A DNA stretch of 64,000 nt from Cordilura impudica (Eukaryota; Arthropoda; Insecta; Diptera; Scathophagidae). Each line of letters starts with the position of its first letter. Positions within the stretch are counted from its first letter, which is position 1. The notes beneath the pieces were generated by a model that was given only the letters and a program-made list of their open reading frames with translations, made no database searches and was not told the DNA's origin. Location of the stretch: assembly GCA_963682025.1 (NCBI GenBank), contig OY821521.1:118831520-118895519 (forward strand), given 5' to 3'. Position numbers and translations under genes: made by a program. Below, piece after piece: positions 22,843 through 33,921 of the stretch.

Positions 22843-24581
22843 TTCCTTGATTTAAACTCATTGTCAAAAACAAACTTGTTCACTTTTCCTTTTATTGAGA
22901 GAAATTCCCTGATCTTCTGTAAGATAGTTTGATTGTTTCTATCTGGAAGGTGAAAACAAACTGAGTGCTTCGAAAACTTGTCAATAAAGATAATGAATGA
23001 GTTTTTACTGTTTGTATATGTATCTACATGTACTATTTCGTTAATATTGTTCGGTGTTTCTGTTAGACAAAATTTTGGCTTAATTGGTTTTCTATCATAT
23101 TTTGCGGATGAGCATATCTGGCAATTGTTTATTATAGTATGTATGATTGTCTTTAGCTTTGGGTTGTATATTCTATGTTTCAAGTTCTCGAAGGTAGAAG
23201 AAATTCCCGAATGGCCTGATTCGAGCTTATGGAAATTAGAAATCTGTTTCTTTAAATCTTCTTCGTCTTCCATGTCCATTGCAAACCAAGAGCATCTGAC
23301 AAATACGATATTTGTTTTTATCGGAAACATTTCAATTAGTTTTTCTTGTACCCTATTATAGTAGTGGTCGTCAGTCTCCGTGTATATTCCAATCTTTCCC
23401 TTTACTACGTTTCTTTCAATTATTTCTTCTATTTTATTGTTTTCGATATCTGATCTATCTATGAAAATTCTATTATTTCCGAAAACCTTCTTTGTTTCCG
23501 AAGTTTTATTTTCTACAATAATTATTTGAGTTCTAAATCTATTTACGACTGTGTCCAAAATTGAGATATAGTTATTCAAGTCTTCCTCCTGCGATTGGCA
23601 TGTTTGTACATCCAGCGATTCATGAGAAGCACCCAAATTTTCCATGGTCCCAGCCGGATCAACAGCATCCATAGCATTTATTTCCCTATTTTCAACGTCG
23701 ATCCTACTGAGAAAATCGGCAATATATTTGTCCTTGCCTTTTATATATTCAATTTTAAAATTGTATTCTCCTAGTTCGACTAACCATCTTTGGAGTCGGG
23801 AATTGATATCTCTTCCCGAGTATTTAGCCATTAACCACTTAAGTGGTTGGTGATCACTTTCAAGATCGAAATTTCGACCATAAATGTATGGCCTAAAATA
23901 TTTAATACCCCAAACAATTGCCAACAGCTCTTTTTCAATCGGTGCATAGTTTCTTTCATGTACATTTAATGTTCTTGAAGCATAAGCAATTGGATGGCCT
24001 TCTTGGGTTAGGACGGCACCTATAGCGAAATTGCTAGCATCAGTTATTATTTTAAATTTTTTATCATAAATTGGGTATCTCAGTATTGGAGGTTTGGTTA
24101 CTATATCCTTAAGTTTTTCGAATGCCACAATATAACTAGGGTCATTTAAATTAATTTTTTCGCCTTTTTTCATGTACTTTGTCATGTCAAACGCAATTTT
24201 CGCATAATCCTTAATAAACTTGCGATAAAACCCTGTCATTCCTAAAAATGACTTTATTTGTTTTTCTGTTTTTATTAATTTTAGATCTTGTATGTGTTTT
24301 ACGTTGTTAGGATTTGGTTTGATACCTTCTCTTGTCAGAATATGACCTAGAAATTGGGTTTCTTTTCTTAAAAAATCGCATTTTTCCATTTGAATTTTGA
24401 GTTTTGCTTTTCTTAATGCTTTGAATATCTGTGTTAAATTTATTATGTGTTCCCTTAAGGATGTACTGAAAACTAAAATATCATCCATATAAACAACGCA
24501 AATGTTGTTAATAAACTGTCTGAGAACAGTATTCATTAGCCGCTGAAATATTGAAGGGGCATTTTTTAGGCCAAAAGGCAT
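22839..24581 (-). pseudogene. Gypsy RT C-terminal half, RNase H and integrase
   Basis: Open for 580 codons. RT: MPFGLKNAPSIFQRLMN and VVYMDDILVFS (catalytic YMDD). RNase H: KIITDASNFAIGAVLTQ and LESDHQPLKWL. Integrase: GHSGISSTFENLKHRIY...CQICSS (zinc-binding), VHVDTYTNSKN (first Asp) and FVFDNEF (second Asp). Its first residue follows directly on a TGA that replaces the usual Arg before MPFGL, consistent with a CGA to TGA change. Confidence 0.9.
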
Positions 24582-25115
24582 TCAAATAAACTCATAATGG
24601 CCCTGTGGTGTCGAGAATGCAGTTTTTTGCCTGTCTTCTGCTTTAACCAGAATTTGATGAAATCCCTTAGCTAAATCTATGGTGCTATAATATTGGGCAT
24701 TTCCTAGTTTGCTAAATATATTTGAAAAGTTAGGTATAGGGTATTTGTCGTCTACCGTATTTTCATTCAATTTTCTATAGTCCACAACGACCCTCCACTT
24801 TTGTTTTCCTGAATTATCTATTTTCTTGGGGACAATCCAGAGAGGGCTGTTATATGGTGAATTACTTTCCCTTATTATATTATTTTCAAGCATATCTTTT
24901 ATTTGTCTCTGGATTTCCTGCTCATGAACTTGAGGATAGTTGTAAATTTTGGAGTATATTGGTTTATTAATAGTTGTTCTGATTTCGTGATATATTTCAC
25001 CCATCGCAGACAAATTAACCCCCTTCTTATAGAAAAGGTCTTTAAATTCTCTCAATAAATTCTCAATGTTATACTTTTCTTCATTATTTAGCTGTGACAA
25101 ATTGAATTTCTCCAT
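24582..25115 (-). pseudogene. Gypsy RT N-terminal part
   Basis: MEKFNLSQLNNEEK, FKDLFYKKGVNLSAMG, NSPYNSPLWIVPKK, WRVVVDYRKLNENTV and YYSTIDLAKGFHQI are standard Ty3/gypsy RT blocks. It ends at an in-frame stop at 24582-24584. Confidence 0.9.
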
Positions 25116-25199
25116 ATCAAATCTCTTTAAATTACAAATCTCATCATATACATAAGGAGGAGATGTATCCTCGAAAAATATTTTATTACCAAATATATC

Positions 25200-25508
25200 T
25201 CAATGTCTACTTGATAAATCTATTTTTGCTTTGAAAGGAATCAAAAAATTTTGGCCAATTATGGCATCATATTTCTCGCTCTGAATTTTCATTGTTTTCC
25301 AAGTCAAAGTTCCTATTGCTTTGAACTGTTTTGGAATTGGTGTAACTATTTCATATTCTATTGTATTTAAACCTGTTAATGTTCTATATATTTGGGGTCT
25401 ACTCAATTTCCTCTTTTGAAACTTGTTCGACTTTTTAAAATCCATAATACTGGTATCTGAACCAGTGTCTATTAAACATCTTATATTTAGGTTTCCTATT
25501 GTCACCAT
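25200..25508 (-). pseudogene. Gypsy aspartic protease
   Basis: NLNIRCLIDTGSDTSIMDF has the DTG active site; KYDAIIGQNFLIP is the flap-proximal ILG-like motif. A stop at 25200 separates it from the RT. A frame change from gag is normal for this group. Confidence 0.85.
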
Positions 25509-25611
25509 TATTATGGGTAGTCTGTTTCTAGAGGCTGCTTTGAAAAATTTACTTCATCATAATCCTCATGTTGTTGTTCAAAATTTCCTATCTCCATCGG
25601 CTCAAGCATCG

Positions 25612-25649
25612 CACAGTGGTCAATTGTGGGCATTTTCGCATCAAAAATC
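25612..25649 (+). other. RSS-like terminus of Transib (heptamer, 22-bp spacer, nonamer-like)
   Basis: CACAGTG at 25612-25618 is identical to the consensus V(D)J heptamer. After 22 bases, TCAAAAATC (25641-25649) matches 7 of 9 positions of the nonamer ACAAAAACC. Confidence 0.6.
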
Positions 25650-25754
25650 TGTAACCTTTTTGTTTTGTATTTACAACAACTGAAAATAATAATTCATGAC
25701 ATGAGCATTATTATAAACTAATAACAGTATTTTATTGCATAAATTTTATATAAT

Positions 25755-25990
25755 AATGGGTGGTATGAATAAAAATTAGAATTTACTTTTAAGCAAATAC
25801 TTTTGAGAAATAAACACTTTTTGCATAAAAATTTAAAAAAGGAATGTAGATTGGCATACAAAATAAACAAATTTCACAAAAAAAAATTTTGAGTCTACTC
25901 CAAAGTAGACTAAAAATTCAAAGCAAATGCTTAAAAAGCACACTATTTCCCCTTAAAGTAAATTCTAAATTTTTATTCATACCACTCATT
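25755..25990. mobile_element. 236-bp MITE-like inverted repeat element inside Transib
   Basis: The left arm AATGGGTGGTATGAATAAAA... and right arm ...TTTTATTCATACCACTCATT are inverted copies over about 38 bp with few mismatches. No coding capacity and no clear TSD. It contains a short palindrome GAGTCTACTCCAAAGTAGACT in its middle. Confidence 0.7.
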
Positions 25991-26151
25991 CAGTTAAATT
26001 TACATATTCTTAGTGTATGTGATATAAAAACTGTTAAAATAAAAAAAAGCTAACTAAAAATATTTCAATAAGGAACTTAAAAATATTTTTTAATTTTATT
26101 TTTTATATAAAGAAATTAAATGAATTTTAATAACCATGATATTTTCACCTT

Positions 26152-28139
26152 TCAGTGAATATGTTGTGATAACTTCATAAGATTTAGAGCATCTTCATCT
26201 AGGTCTTTTTCAAGTTTGGCGTATGGTTTTCGAAAGCTTGTCACATATGGATCGGAAGTGTATAACAGTCTGTTAAAAATATCCTCATTTGTGGCTAATC
26301 GTGAACATTTTCGTGAGTGATGCAAGCAGTACTTTTTGTAATCTTTATTACGCGATTCTTGGGCATCCTCTGACAGCTGACCAATAGGCAATACTGCAAA
26401 GTATTTTATAATACTTTCACCATGTAGAAGTATTTTGTGGACAGATGATGGCATACAATACCAATTGTATTTTTCTACATACAATTTTGCCGTTTCTAGT
26501 GCATAGTTGCCAAATTTTGTTGGGTCTATTTCCAAACCAGACGACAAAGCTTGGAGAATGATATGAAACTTTTTAACTAATGTTTCACCAACTCCAGTTA
26601 TCTCCGCAGAGAGGGAAGAATTAAAGAAAACCTTCTTGCGGTATTGCCGTCATTGCTGTTGCCACTTCCTTGTCTTGGTTTATCGGTAATTAATCCCAAT
26701 TCTTCCCGAAAACGTTTTTGTATAGAAGATTTTTCCTCCTGCTTCAATCTTTTATGATTTTCACTTTTAGCTGACCATTTCTGAAATTTGCGATTGTAAC
26801 CGATGTGCAAAATCAGTTCCATGCATCTAATCCACGCGTGTAGGGTCGATAATCCATACTCGAAAGCTTTTTCATTTACTGGTCTTGCAGCTACACTTGC
26901 TAAATCATTCATTTGACTTGGTGTCGCCTTGCATATGGTACATGAAGCACATGAGGGGGTTTTTGTCAAGACTTGCGCTACTTTGCCATCTATCATCGTT
27001 AGGAAAAGATCATGTTTTATTTTAACAGTTTGTCCTTCCTTGGTAATTATGGTTTGTGACAAAAACTTTATTTGATTTTGAATATTACCTACCACTTCCT
27101 CGGTCTTAGCAGGTGTCTCTTTACAATATTCTATTGAAATTGGACGACAATATCTAACAGATGAACAAACTGGATTTTCCCAAACTATTAAACCTGATTG
27201 TTCGTCCATAAGTCTAATTGGTACTAATGAAGTGATGAACATATAAGCGTCAGAAATTTGATTCGATTCCTCTGGAAAAGATTGCTTGTATTCAGATTGA
27301 CCTGACGAACCATCACATCCCCATTTGCAGTACAGAGTTAAGTTTTGAATGTTCTTAATATCCACAGCGTCAATCATTAAAATTCTGGATGCTGTATGAT
27401 CCAGTAGATGTTGTAAATATTTTACTTTAGCATAAGTATTTGTTATTTCTAGCGATGCTGACGGAGGATAGCAACTTTTTTTTGCTTCCAGAATTTTGTA
27501 ATACGGTGGAAGAGCAGTAAATTTTTTTTCCATCATGAGGTTTCTCAAATATATGTATTGCGCTTTCGTTAGATCTAAATCAATAAAAACACTTAATGCC
27601 TCTATTTCATCAAATAATTCAACATTATCTTCATTTTCTAGATTTTTTAAGATCTCCTTCTTTTTGGATTTTGGGAAAGATCGTAACAGCTCAATAATTT
27701 TTGCCTCATCTCCTTCACCCATCGAACGTAATCCTTGGGTATACGCTCCAAAAATATGGTCAATTCCATTATCTTTACATAGTGATGTATTTTTGCGTTG
27801 TCTTGTTGATTTAGATGACGTTTGATAGGAACTGCAAGGTCTTCCTCGTTTTCCGGTATATTGTGAAGGCTTCACTATTGCTGGCAAAGTTCTGTAAAAG
27901 TCACCATCCAACCACTCAACATTTTTGTCATAAAAAACTTTCAAAGTTCTATTTGATGCCTTCCATCGACGATTGAAATTTGATATTAAAGTTTTTTTAA
28001 TGTTATTCAATAAATACTGTATATTTTCTTCAGAAAATTGATAATTTTTTTGTATAAACTTGTTCAAACTTTGTAAATTTCTTCCACTTTCAATATATAT
28101 ATCAATTAATTGACGCACTGAACACTTAAAACTATTCAT
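26152..28139 (-). pseudogene. Transib transposase (RAG1-core-like), one frameshift
   Basis: Starts MNSFKCSVRQLID at the first ATG. The first frame has 513 codons (28139-26598), the second 131 codons (26547-26152), joined by a one-base shift near 26635. By comparison with the known RAG1/Transib core: WGCDGSSGQSEYK (D276) and TMIDGKVAQV (D384) fit the two catalytic Asp; IGQLSEDAQESRNKD carries the third, Glu. Zinc ligands CASCTIC (C400, C403) and VHKILLH (H-x4-H) match the RAG1 C-x2-C / H-x4-H pair. NDGNTARRF corresponds to the RAG1 NGNFARK stretch. The length of about 660 codons is normal for Transib. Confidence 0.9.
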
Positions 28140-29023
28140 TTTGGAATTAATATAATATTATTTTATCTTTAATTTTTCACAAAAATAAAAAAACGGTATC
28201 AAATTACTGTGACTGCTAAAGATAAGCTTTTTTTAATGAAGTTTTCCATCAACGCGTTTTATAATAATTTTCTCTTTTGAAAGAGGAATTTAAAACAGTT
28301 ATTTTTAATAACTCACACTAACATTATCAATAATTACGGTTTTCTTTTTTCTAATACGTCTCTTAATTTACTAAATAGTGCAATATTAACGCATATATAT
28401 ATCGTGAAAAAAAAAGTTATACAAATTATTTTTTTTATGAAATTGATAACAAAAAAAATATAGGTATATTTATTTGGTATTTATTTTTCGCACAAGTCTT
28501 GAACTCTTGAACTCTTTTGTATGTAGAATTTGTTTAGGCACGAATATGCAGCTGATTTTTATATATTAGTTTAGCAATAAATCAGGCTTTAATATAATGT
28601 ATATATGAGTGTGTAGCTAAGTGAAGCTCATATTCGAAATCCTTTCCGAAGTTTAGACATGATCATTAAAATCATTATATGTTTCAGATGAACATGTATC
28701 CAATAAGCTAACAGAAACTCAAAAATAAGCAACAGAATAAGGATCTGCATAAAATTTTCTTTTCAAAAACGTATAACGTAAAGTAAAACATATTAAATAT
28801 ATTCCTTTGAAAATGTTGTATTTTCATTTCCATAAATCATTATAGTCAAAAGAAGTGAGTTCGATCGTAATTTTCGATTATTTCTATTAACAAAATATCA
28901 AGTTTCAATTTTTATATTTTGGGATCTTAGCTTTAAAATAATACAAGTTTTTTGCCGAAATTCAAACATTTGTAAAAACTAATTATGAGGCGGTCTTGCA
29001 CTACGATAGACCATAGTGCATCG

Positions 29024-30003
29024 GTCTAGAGTTGCGAGTATCTACGCTCATACGGGTAATTCTTGTTTGGTTCGAATTGTTAGTACTTAGATAATTTTGT
29101 GGGGCTGTTATATTTTGGTTGTATCTGTTAGTGTTTTGTGTTGTGTTATTTTGGTTATATCTATTGTTTGGTGTTTTATTATTTTGGTTGTACCTGTTTA
29201 TGTTTAGTGGTGTATTACTTTGGTTATATCAGTTAATGTTTGGCAGTGTATTATTTTGGGTATATCTGTTCATATTAGGTGTTTTATCGTAAGAATTTGT
29301 ATTCGTACCTTTCCTATATTTTATATGAATAGTCCTAGGGTCATCTAATGCTTTAATTTGTGAGTATCTCGTAAAAATGGTATTAAGGGTACTGTTTTGA
29401 TCTAAATGTATCCTTAATGGTATATCAATCTTTTCTATTAGTATATTGGCTAAATCTCTGTCCACTCTATCTGACATATAAATACTAGGTTTATTTTCAT
29501 CGAATAAGAAAATCTGATTTATTTCATACTTTGCTTTTTCAAAATAAGTAAATAGTTCCCTTAAATTACTCACTTTTATGTCTCTGCATTTGTTGAAGAT
29601 GCCACTATATGTTGTTTTTGAGCTTATTCTTCACTTGGTTCCATGTTACACCGGTTCCCAGCTCCCTGATGTAGCTCCCAACGGCACCACCAATTTTCTC
29701 ATTTATTATGATTGCCATCGCCATATTCATAAGCTGAAGATTGTTCTGTGGTCCTAGTACCATTACAGCTTCTACCGAGGCCACAAAAGCATGGACATCA
29801 CGGTCTCCATCCAGACTTTTCAGTTGTCTGAACTGATTTACGATGTCTTTGGGTGCCAGCAAAAATTCTTGAAGAGGTTCTTGTTGTTGCAAAACTTGTA
29901 GCTGGTTTCTTAGTTGGCCAATAGCTTCTTCTTGTGCTCTAATGACCACCGCCATTTGTTCTTCGTTGGCTGGTATACTTCTATTCTGGTCGAATCTGCA
30001 CAT
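29024..30003 (-). pseudogene. Gypsy gag, interrupted by Transib
   Basis: The first ATG in frame is at 30003 (MCRFDQNRSIPANEEQ). The first frame runs to 29605 with LAPKDIVNQFRQLKSLDGD and VHAFVASVEAVM, typical of 17.6-like gag. A frameshift leads to 29573-29229 (REFFTYFEKAKYEIN-like). Then an NT-rich low-complexity tail of TNNTTQTLTDTTKI type repeats occupies 29229-29030. The last gag codons (LEPMEIGNFEQQ) lie beyond the Transib at 25606-25510. Confidence 0.8.
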
Positions 30004-30263
30004 TTTTAAATTTTTTTCTTTTATTTTATATTCTTCAACACAATGTATTGTACTCGTATTCGACAAAAAATTTAAATTTTGTTTAATTTTTCACCGTAAC
30101 TTTTGTTGTATTCAAGGTAAATTCTTTACCGTATTCTTTAGAAAAGGTTTTAGTACGATTTATTTTGTATTTAACGTAAATTCAATTTTATTTAATTTTT
30201 CACTGTAACTTTTGTTATATTCGACGTAAGTTCTTTACCTAATTCTTTAGAAAAGGTTTTAGT

Positions 30264-30275
30264 CCGACTGCGCCA
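30264..30275 (-). other. Primer-binding site of the errantivirus-like gypsy element
   Basis: Minus-strand TGGCGCAGTCGG directly follows the 5' LTR, sharing its last T. This is the tRNA-Ser-type site known from 17.6, 297 and related insect elements. Confidence 0.8.
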
Positions 30276-30853
30276 GTTATGTATTGAAAGTCACTTTAGT
30301 TTTATTTTTATAAAGAACCAAAAATGTTTCAACTTTATTGTTTCACATTGATCTTAAGACTAAATTTACAAAAATATTTTTCTTTTTTAAGTCTAACTTC
30401 ATAATTCAGTTTTATTTTATCAATACTTTTTTAAGTGTCAGCAAAAGATACAATTATTGGGCATTCAATATTCCTGTTTTTAAAACACTTATGATTGCTA
30501 AACACAATTTCGATTTTATTTATCAATACTTTTTAAGTGTCAGCAAAAGATATAATTATTGGGCAATCAATAGTATTTGTTTTTAAACATTTATGATTGC
30601 TAGACACAATAGGTTGTTGTGTTTGGTTCTTTTTTTGTGGGCAACGACTTCTTGTAGTTTTACAAGTGTCGTTTGCCTAAATTTTTATTTATATTTTATT
30701 GTCATGGTTTAGTGTTTCAACTTTTTGATCAACGACTTTTTATGTATTTTCAAAAGTGTCGTTGACTTAAGTTTTTATTTTAAATATTGATTTAATATGG
30801 TTTCTATATCTTTTGTAGAGGTTCGTTGTGTATTTGGAAGTACATACGTAACT
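30275..30853 (-). repeat. 5' LTR of the errantivirus-like gypsy element
   Basis: 579 bp, same ends. Two imperfect tandem copies of a unit of about 107 bp (TTTATCAATACTTTTT, AAGTGTCAGCAAAAGATA, ATTATTGGGCA) at about 30415-30610 are clearer here than in the 3' LTR. Confidence 0.9.
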
Positions 30854-30857
30854 CGCA

Positions 30858-31614
30858 TGGCTGCTATCCCCAAGAGCTTATTGAGAGTTCCCTCTGGTGG
30901 CACGGGACCACATGGCTGCTATTATCACCAACACTCTGGCCAAAACCACGCACATTTGACCCAACAGAATTGGAAATTAAAAAAAGTGCCAGTGCGGTTA
31001 CAGCTGCAAATTTTCATTTGAAACCAGATCTTGTAGATCCTAAAAACAACATGTCAGACTCGGAAATAGAAAATAGGGAGAAAGATGCTTTAAGCGAGTT
31101 CTCATCACTAGATAGAGCATCACGAGTCCTTAGCTATCGATTAAGATTTATTAATCGCATAAGAAAAAAACCATTTTCAACGGAAAAATTTATAACGAAT
31201 GACGAGATCACGTTCATGAAAAATCGGCTCATTTACATCGCTCAACAAACGTCTTTCGCCAAAGAGTTTGAGCGCTTAAAGGGAAAGAGGCCACTTAACC
31301 GCAAAAGCCCTCTCCTAACACTTAACCCATTCCTAGATGACAACGACCTCCTACGTGTAGGTGGCAGGCTCAATAATTCAGCACTTCGCTTTGAAGAGCA
31401 GCACCCAATAATTATTCCCGAAAGGTCTAATTTTGCTAAACTCCTTGTCGATTTCACACATCGTATTTTGCTTCATGCGGAACATAATATCCTGCTCAGA
31501 GCAATTACACAAGGATTTTACATCCCCAGATTAAAAAATCTTGTTAGAAAATGTATTCGTAGCTGCACAACATGTGCGATTTATAAGCGCAAGTTTCAGC
31601 ACCAAAAAGAGTAA
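30858..31614 (+). pseudogene. BEL/Pao integrase N-terminal region (resumes after gypsy insertion)
   Basis: Starts with GCYPQELIESSLWWHG, the direct continuation of NPADIGTR at 18567. Then LLRVGGRLNNS, HPIIIPERSNFAKLLV, HAEHNILLRAITQGFYIPRLKNLVRKCIRSCTTC form the zinc-binding H-H-C-C module of BEL integrase. It ends with a frameshift near 31605. Confidence 0.9.
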
Positions 31615-31622
31615 ACTTTTCA

Positions 31623-32471
31623 TTGCCATTTACATATTCGGGAGTCGACTTTGCTGGTCCTTTTAATCTTAAATCATCAAATTTGAGAAATGCAAAAATT
31701 CTAAAGGGCTATGCTGCTGTATTCGTCTGTTTCTCCACGCGAGCAGTCCATCTGGAAACCTGTTCCGACCTGTCAACTGACGCTTTCCTTGCATGCTTTG
31801 ATAGATTTACGGGACGTAGAGGTCTCCCTAAAACTATGTTCTCTGATAATGGCCGAAACTTTCTGGGAGCCAGTCACGCACTGCTAAAAAACCATAGCAT
31901 GTTTCTCAAGTCAGCAGATCAGGCGGTAATTAAAAAACACGGTTGCCATGGCTTTACGTGGTCCTTTATACCACCGTATGCACCCCACATGGGCGGCCTC
32001 TGGGAGGCCGCAGTAAAAAGCATGAAATCTCACTTGAAAAAGGTCACTGGTAACCTAACATTTACTTTTGAAGAATTCACTACTCTGCTTGTAAGAATCG
32101 AAGCGGTACTGAATTCAAGACCGTTATCCCCAATAACCGAAAATCCAAATGAAATTCTACCTTTGACTCCTGGTCATCTGTTGCGCGGTGCTCCGATTAT
32201 TGCCTCACCAGAAGCCCCTGCTGAACCTCCACTCAAGGATCTAGGTTTTATAAAATGCTGGGAACGATTAAAGGCATTACAACACATTTTTGCGAAACGC
32301 TGGAAAAATGAGTATATCACCGAACTGCAACGTCGCTATAAATGGAAGAAAGAAAGAGACAACCTTAAACAGAATGACATCGTTATAGTTAAAGATGACA
32401 TGTTACCACCCGCCGAATGGCGCCTTGGTCGCATCACTAACGTTATCTTTGGAAAAGATGGAAATGTTCGT
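31623..32471 (+). pseudogene. BEL/Pao integrase catalytic core
   Basis: TYSGVDFAGPF (first Asp), GYAAVFVCFSTRAVHLE, FSDNGRNFLGA (second Asp) and PHMGGLWEAAVKSMK (Glu) give the complete DDE triad. The C-terminal domain (KWKKERDNLKQNDIVIVKDD, PPAEWRLGRI) is intact up to KDGNVR, where the next gypsy element is inserted at 32472. This is the best preserved part of the BEL pol: nearly 285 codons without a lesion. Confidence 0.9.
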
Positions 32472-33029
32472 TGTAATGATGTTGTGTATGCACAATATAT
32501 AGTACCAAAATGTACAAACATTTAAAATGATATTTGAGCATACACAATATCATTCATGTATTACAACGTGTGAGGGCACAACAAAGTAAATTAAAACAAC
32601 ACAAAATTTAACAATATAATATATTGATCCAAGTGTGTCACTGGTGTAGAAATAAATGTAAAGGTTGTATGTTACATTTATGAAATTGATTTTTGTTATG
32701 CCAATGAACCACCAGTGATTTGGGGCACTAGGATTATAATAACAAATCGAACTACGGACTGACAAATGACCGCTCACACACACATGCAAACATGTGAAAA
32801 TATTTTGTAAGCTAGTTGTAAGACAAATTATGTAAAGAGTAGTAAATAGCAAATTAAGAGAATTAGAATAATATGTAAAATAGATATATAAGAAAGAACT
32901 TGAAAAAATAAAGACATTCGAAAGATTAGAGTCAAGCAAACAACATTAGTATTTTTATTTAAAAAAACATTCGTGTTGTTAACATCATAAATTATATGAT
33001 AACATTTTAAATCATATAATAACCTTATA
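32472..33029 (+). repeat. 5' LTR of the small-ORF gypsy element
   Basis: 558 bp, starts TGTAATGATGTTGTG, ends ATAACCTTATA. It overlaps the C-terminus of the BEL integrase frame only by accident of insertion. A polyadenylation signal AATAAA lies near 32907. Confidence 0.9.
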
Positions 33030-33667
33030 AGGCGATCCTGGGACGATCCTGCGACAATACTAAGGACTTAATCTAGGCATCAATAGCAGGGGTATTGATA
33101 TGCTTAGCTATTGAGGTACGAAAGGAGAAATTTTTTTTTTTTTTGAAGACGCAATCAATGGCAAGGAGCAACATTTTTCTTAGGCCAAAAAGCGTATCAA
33201 AGGCGTATCCGAGTAATCATCATTGCATCACTACATCCAGAACGACTTCAAGGAATGTTTTCCAAACACCAGATATACAGAGCATGTAAAATACGATAAG
33301 CAAATAAGTGAATAAGAATCCAGAAGGTGCATGGGCACAACTGGTAAACATATTCAAGAACTGTGTAAAATTATATATTTGATAAAATGTTTAAAAAATT
33401 TTTTTTATGACAGTGCTTTGTAAACAAAAAAAAAGAAAATAAGTGATAAATTGTTAAAATGTGGAAAAATTTTTTTTAACAAATTAAGAACAGAATGTAT
33501 TAAATGTTTGAATTAAGTTGAAAAACAAAGAAATTGTTAAAATATTGGAAATTGTTAAAGAGTGAATTTTGTGTGATTTTAGTCAACCATTTTTTTTTTT
33601 TTTTGTATTGGCATTTTTTTTTAGAAAGGATAACATACGGGCATTTTTTTTTAATTTAATAGTGGAA
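33030..33667 (+). other. Leader of the small-ORF gypsy element
   Basis: Begins AGGCGATCCTGGGACGATCC right after the LTR, a primer-site-like stretch whose tRNA I cannot assign. It continues AT-rich without a gene. Confidence 0.5.
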
Positions 33668-33868
33668 ATGGGAAACACCCACAATAAGGTACAGCAAGCT
33701 GTTGCAACTTCGGTAAACGACGCACCCACAGCGGTCAGTATTAGCATAAAGGTAGTAATATTAATATGCATAGCAACAACTTTAATATTATTAGTCAAAT
33801 ACCTTAGACGGTACGTGAAGGAACAAATCAGAAGACTACAGGTCAGGAATAATTTAGGAAACAATTAA
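33668..33868 (+). CDS. Small membrane protein ORF of the gypsy element (66 aa)
   Basis: ATG at 33668 gives a 66-residue protein: polar N-terminus MGNTHNKVQQAVATSV, one hydrophobic segment at about residues 29-43 (VVILICIATTLILLV), then a basic amphipathic tail (KYLRRYVKEQIRRLQVR). It therefore looks like a single-pass membrane protein. The MGN start is reminiscent of an N-myristoylation site, but residue 6 is Asn, not Ser/Thr, so this is weak. The frame extends upstream to 33569 without an ATG. Intact. Function unknown; upstream mini-ORFs of this kind are described for 412-like elements. Confidence 0.55.
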   Translation: MGNTHNKVQQAVATSVNDAPTAVSISIKVVILICIATTLILLVKYLRRYVKEQIRRLQVRNNLGNN

Positions 33869-33921
33869 CACTGAAAGGGAAATTTAAAATTATAAGATTT
33901 ATTTAAAATAAATGTAATTAA

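Larger units (their letters stand above)
25612..29018 (-). mobile_element. Transib transposon, 3407 bp
   Basis: Flanked by the 5-bp duplication CATCG (25607-25611 and 29019-29023), the TSD length and GC-rich type typical of Transib. The left end starts CACAGTGGTC; the right end read inward starts CACTATGGTC. The ends resemble the heptamer of V(D)J recombination signals. It encodes a RAG1-like transposase on the minus strand and sits in gypsy gag. It also contains a 236-bp MITE at 25755-25990. 28140-29011 is AT-rich upstream sequence with no gene seen. Confidence 0.95.
18568..30853 (-). mobile_element. Errantivirus-like gypsy element with env, carrying a piggyBac and a Transib
   Basis: LTRs at 30275-30853 (5') and 18568-19137 (3') with AGTTA...TAACT ends. 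The primer site TGGCGCAGTCGG (tRNA-Ser type, as in the 17.6/297 group) and a polypurine tract sit at the expected places. Gag, protease, RT-RNase H-integrase and env follow in order on the minus strand. The BEL target is CGCG at 18564-18567 and CGCA at 30854-30857, a 4-bp duplication with one change. Without the nested piggyBac and Transib it would be about 7.0 kb. Each gene is broken at least once. Confidence 0.9.

Noticed and set aside
25612..28139. A host RAG1-like gene
   Set aside because: TSDs, terminal inverted repeats and nesting in a retroelement show it is a Transib transposon.
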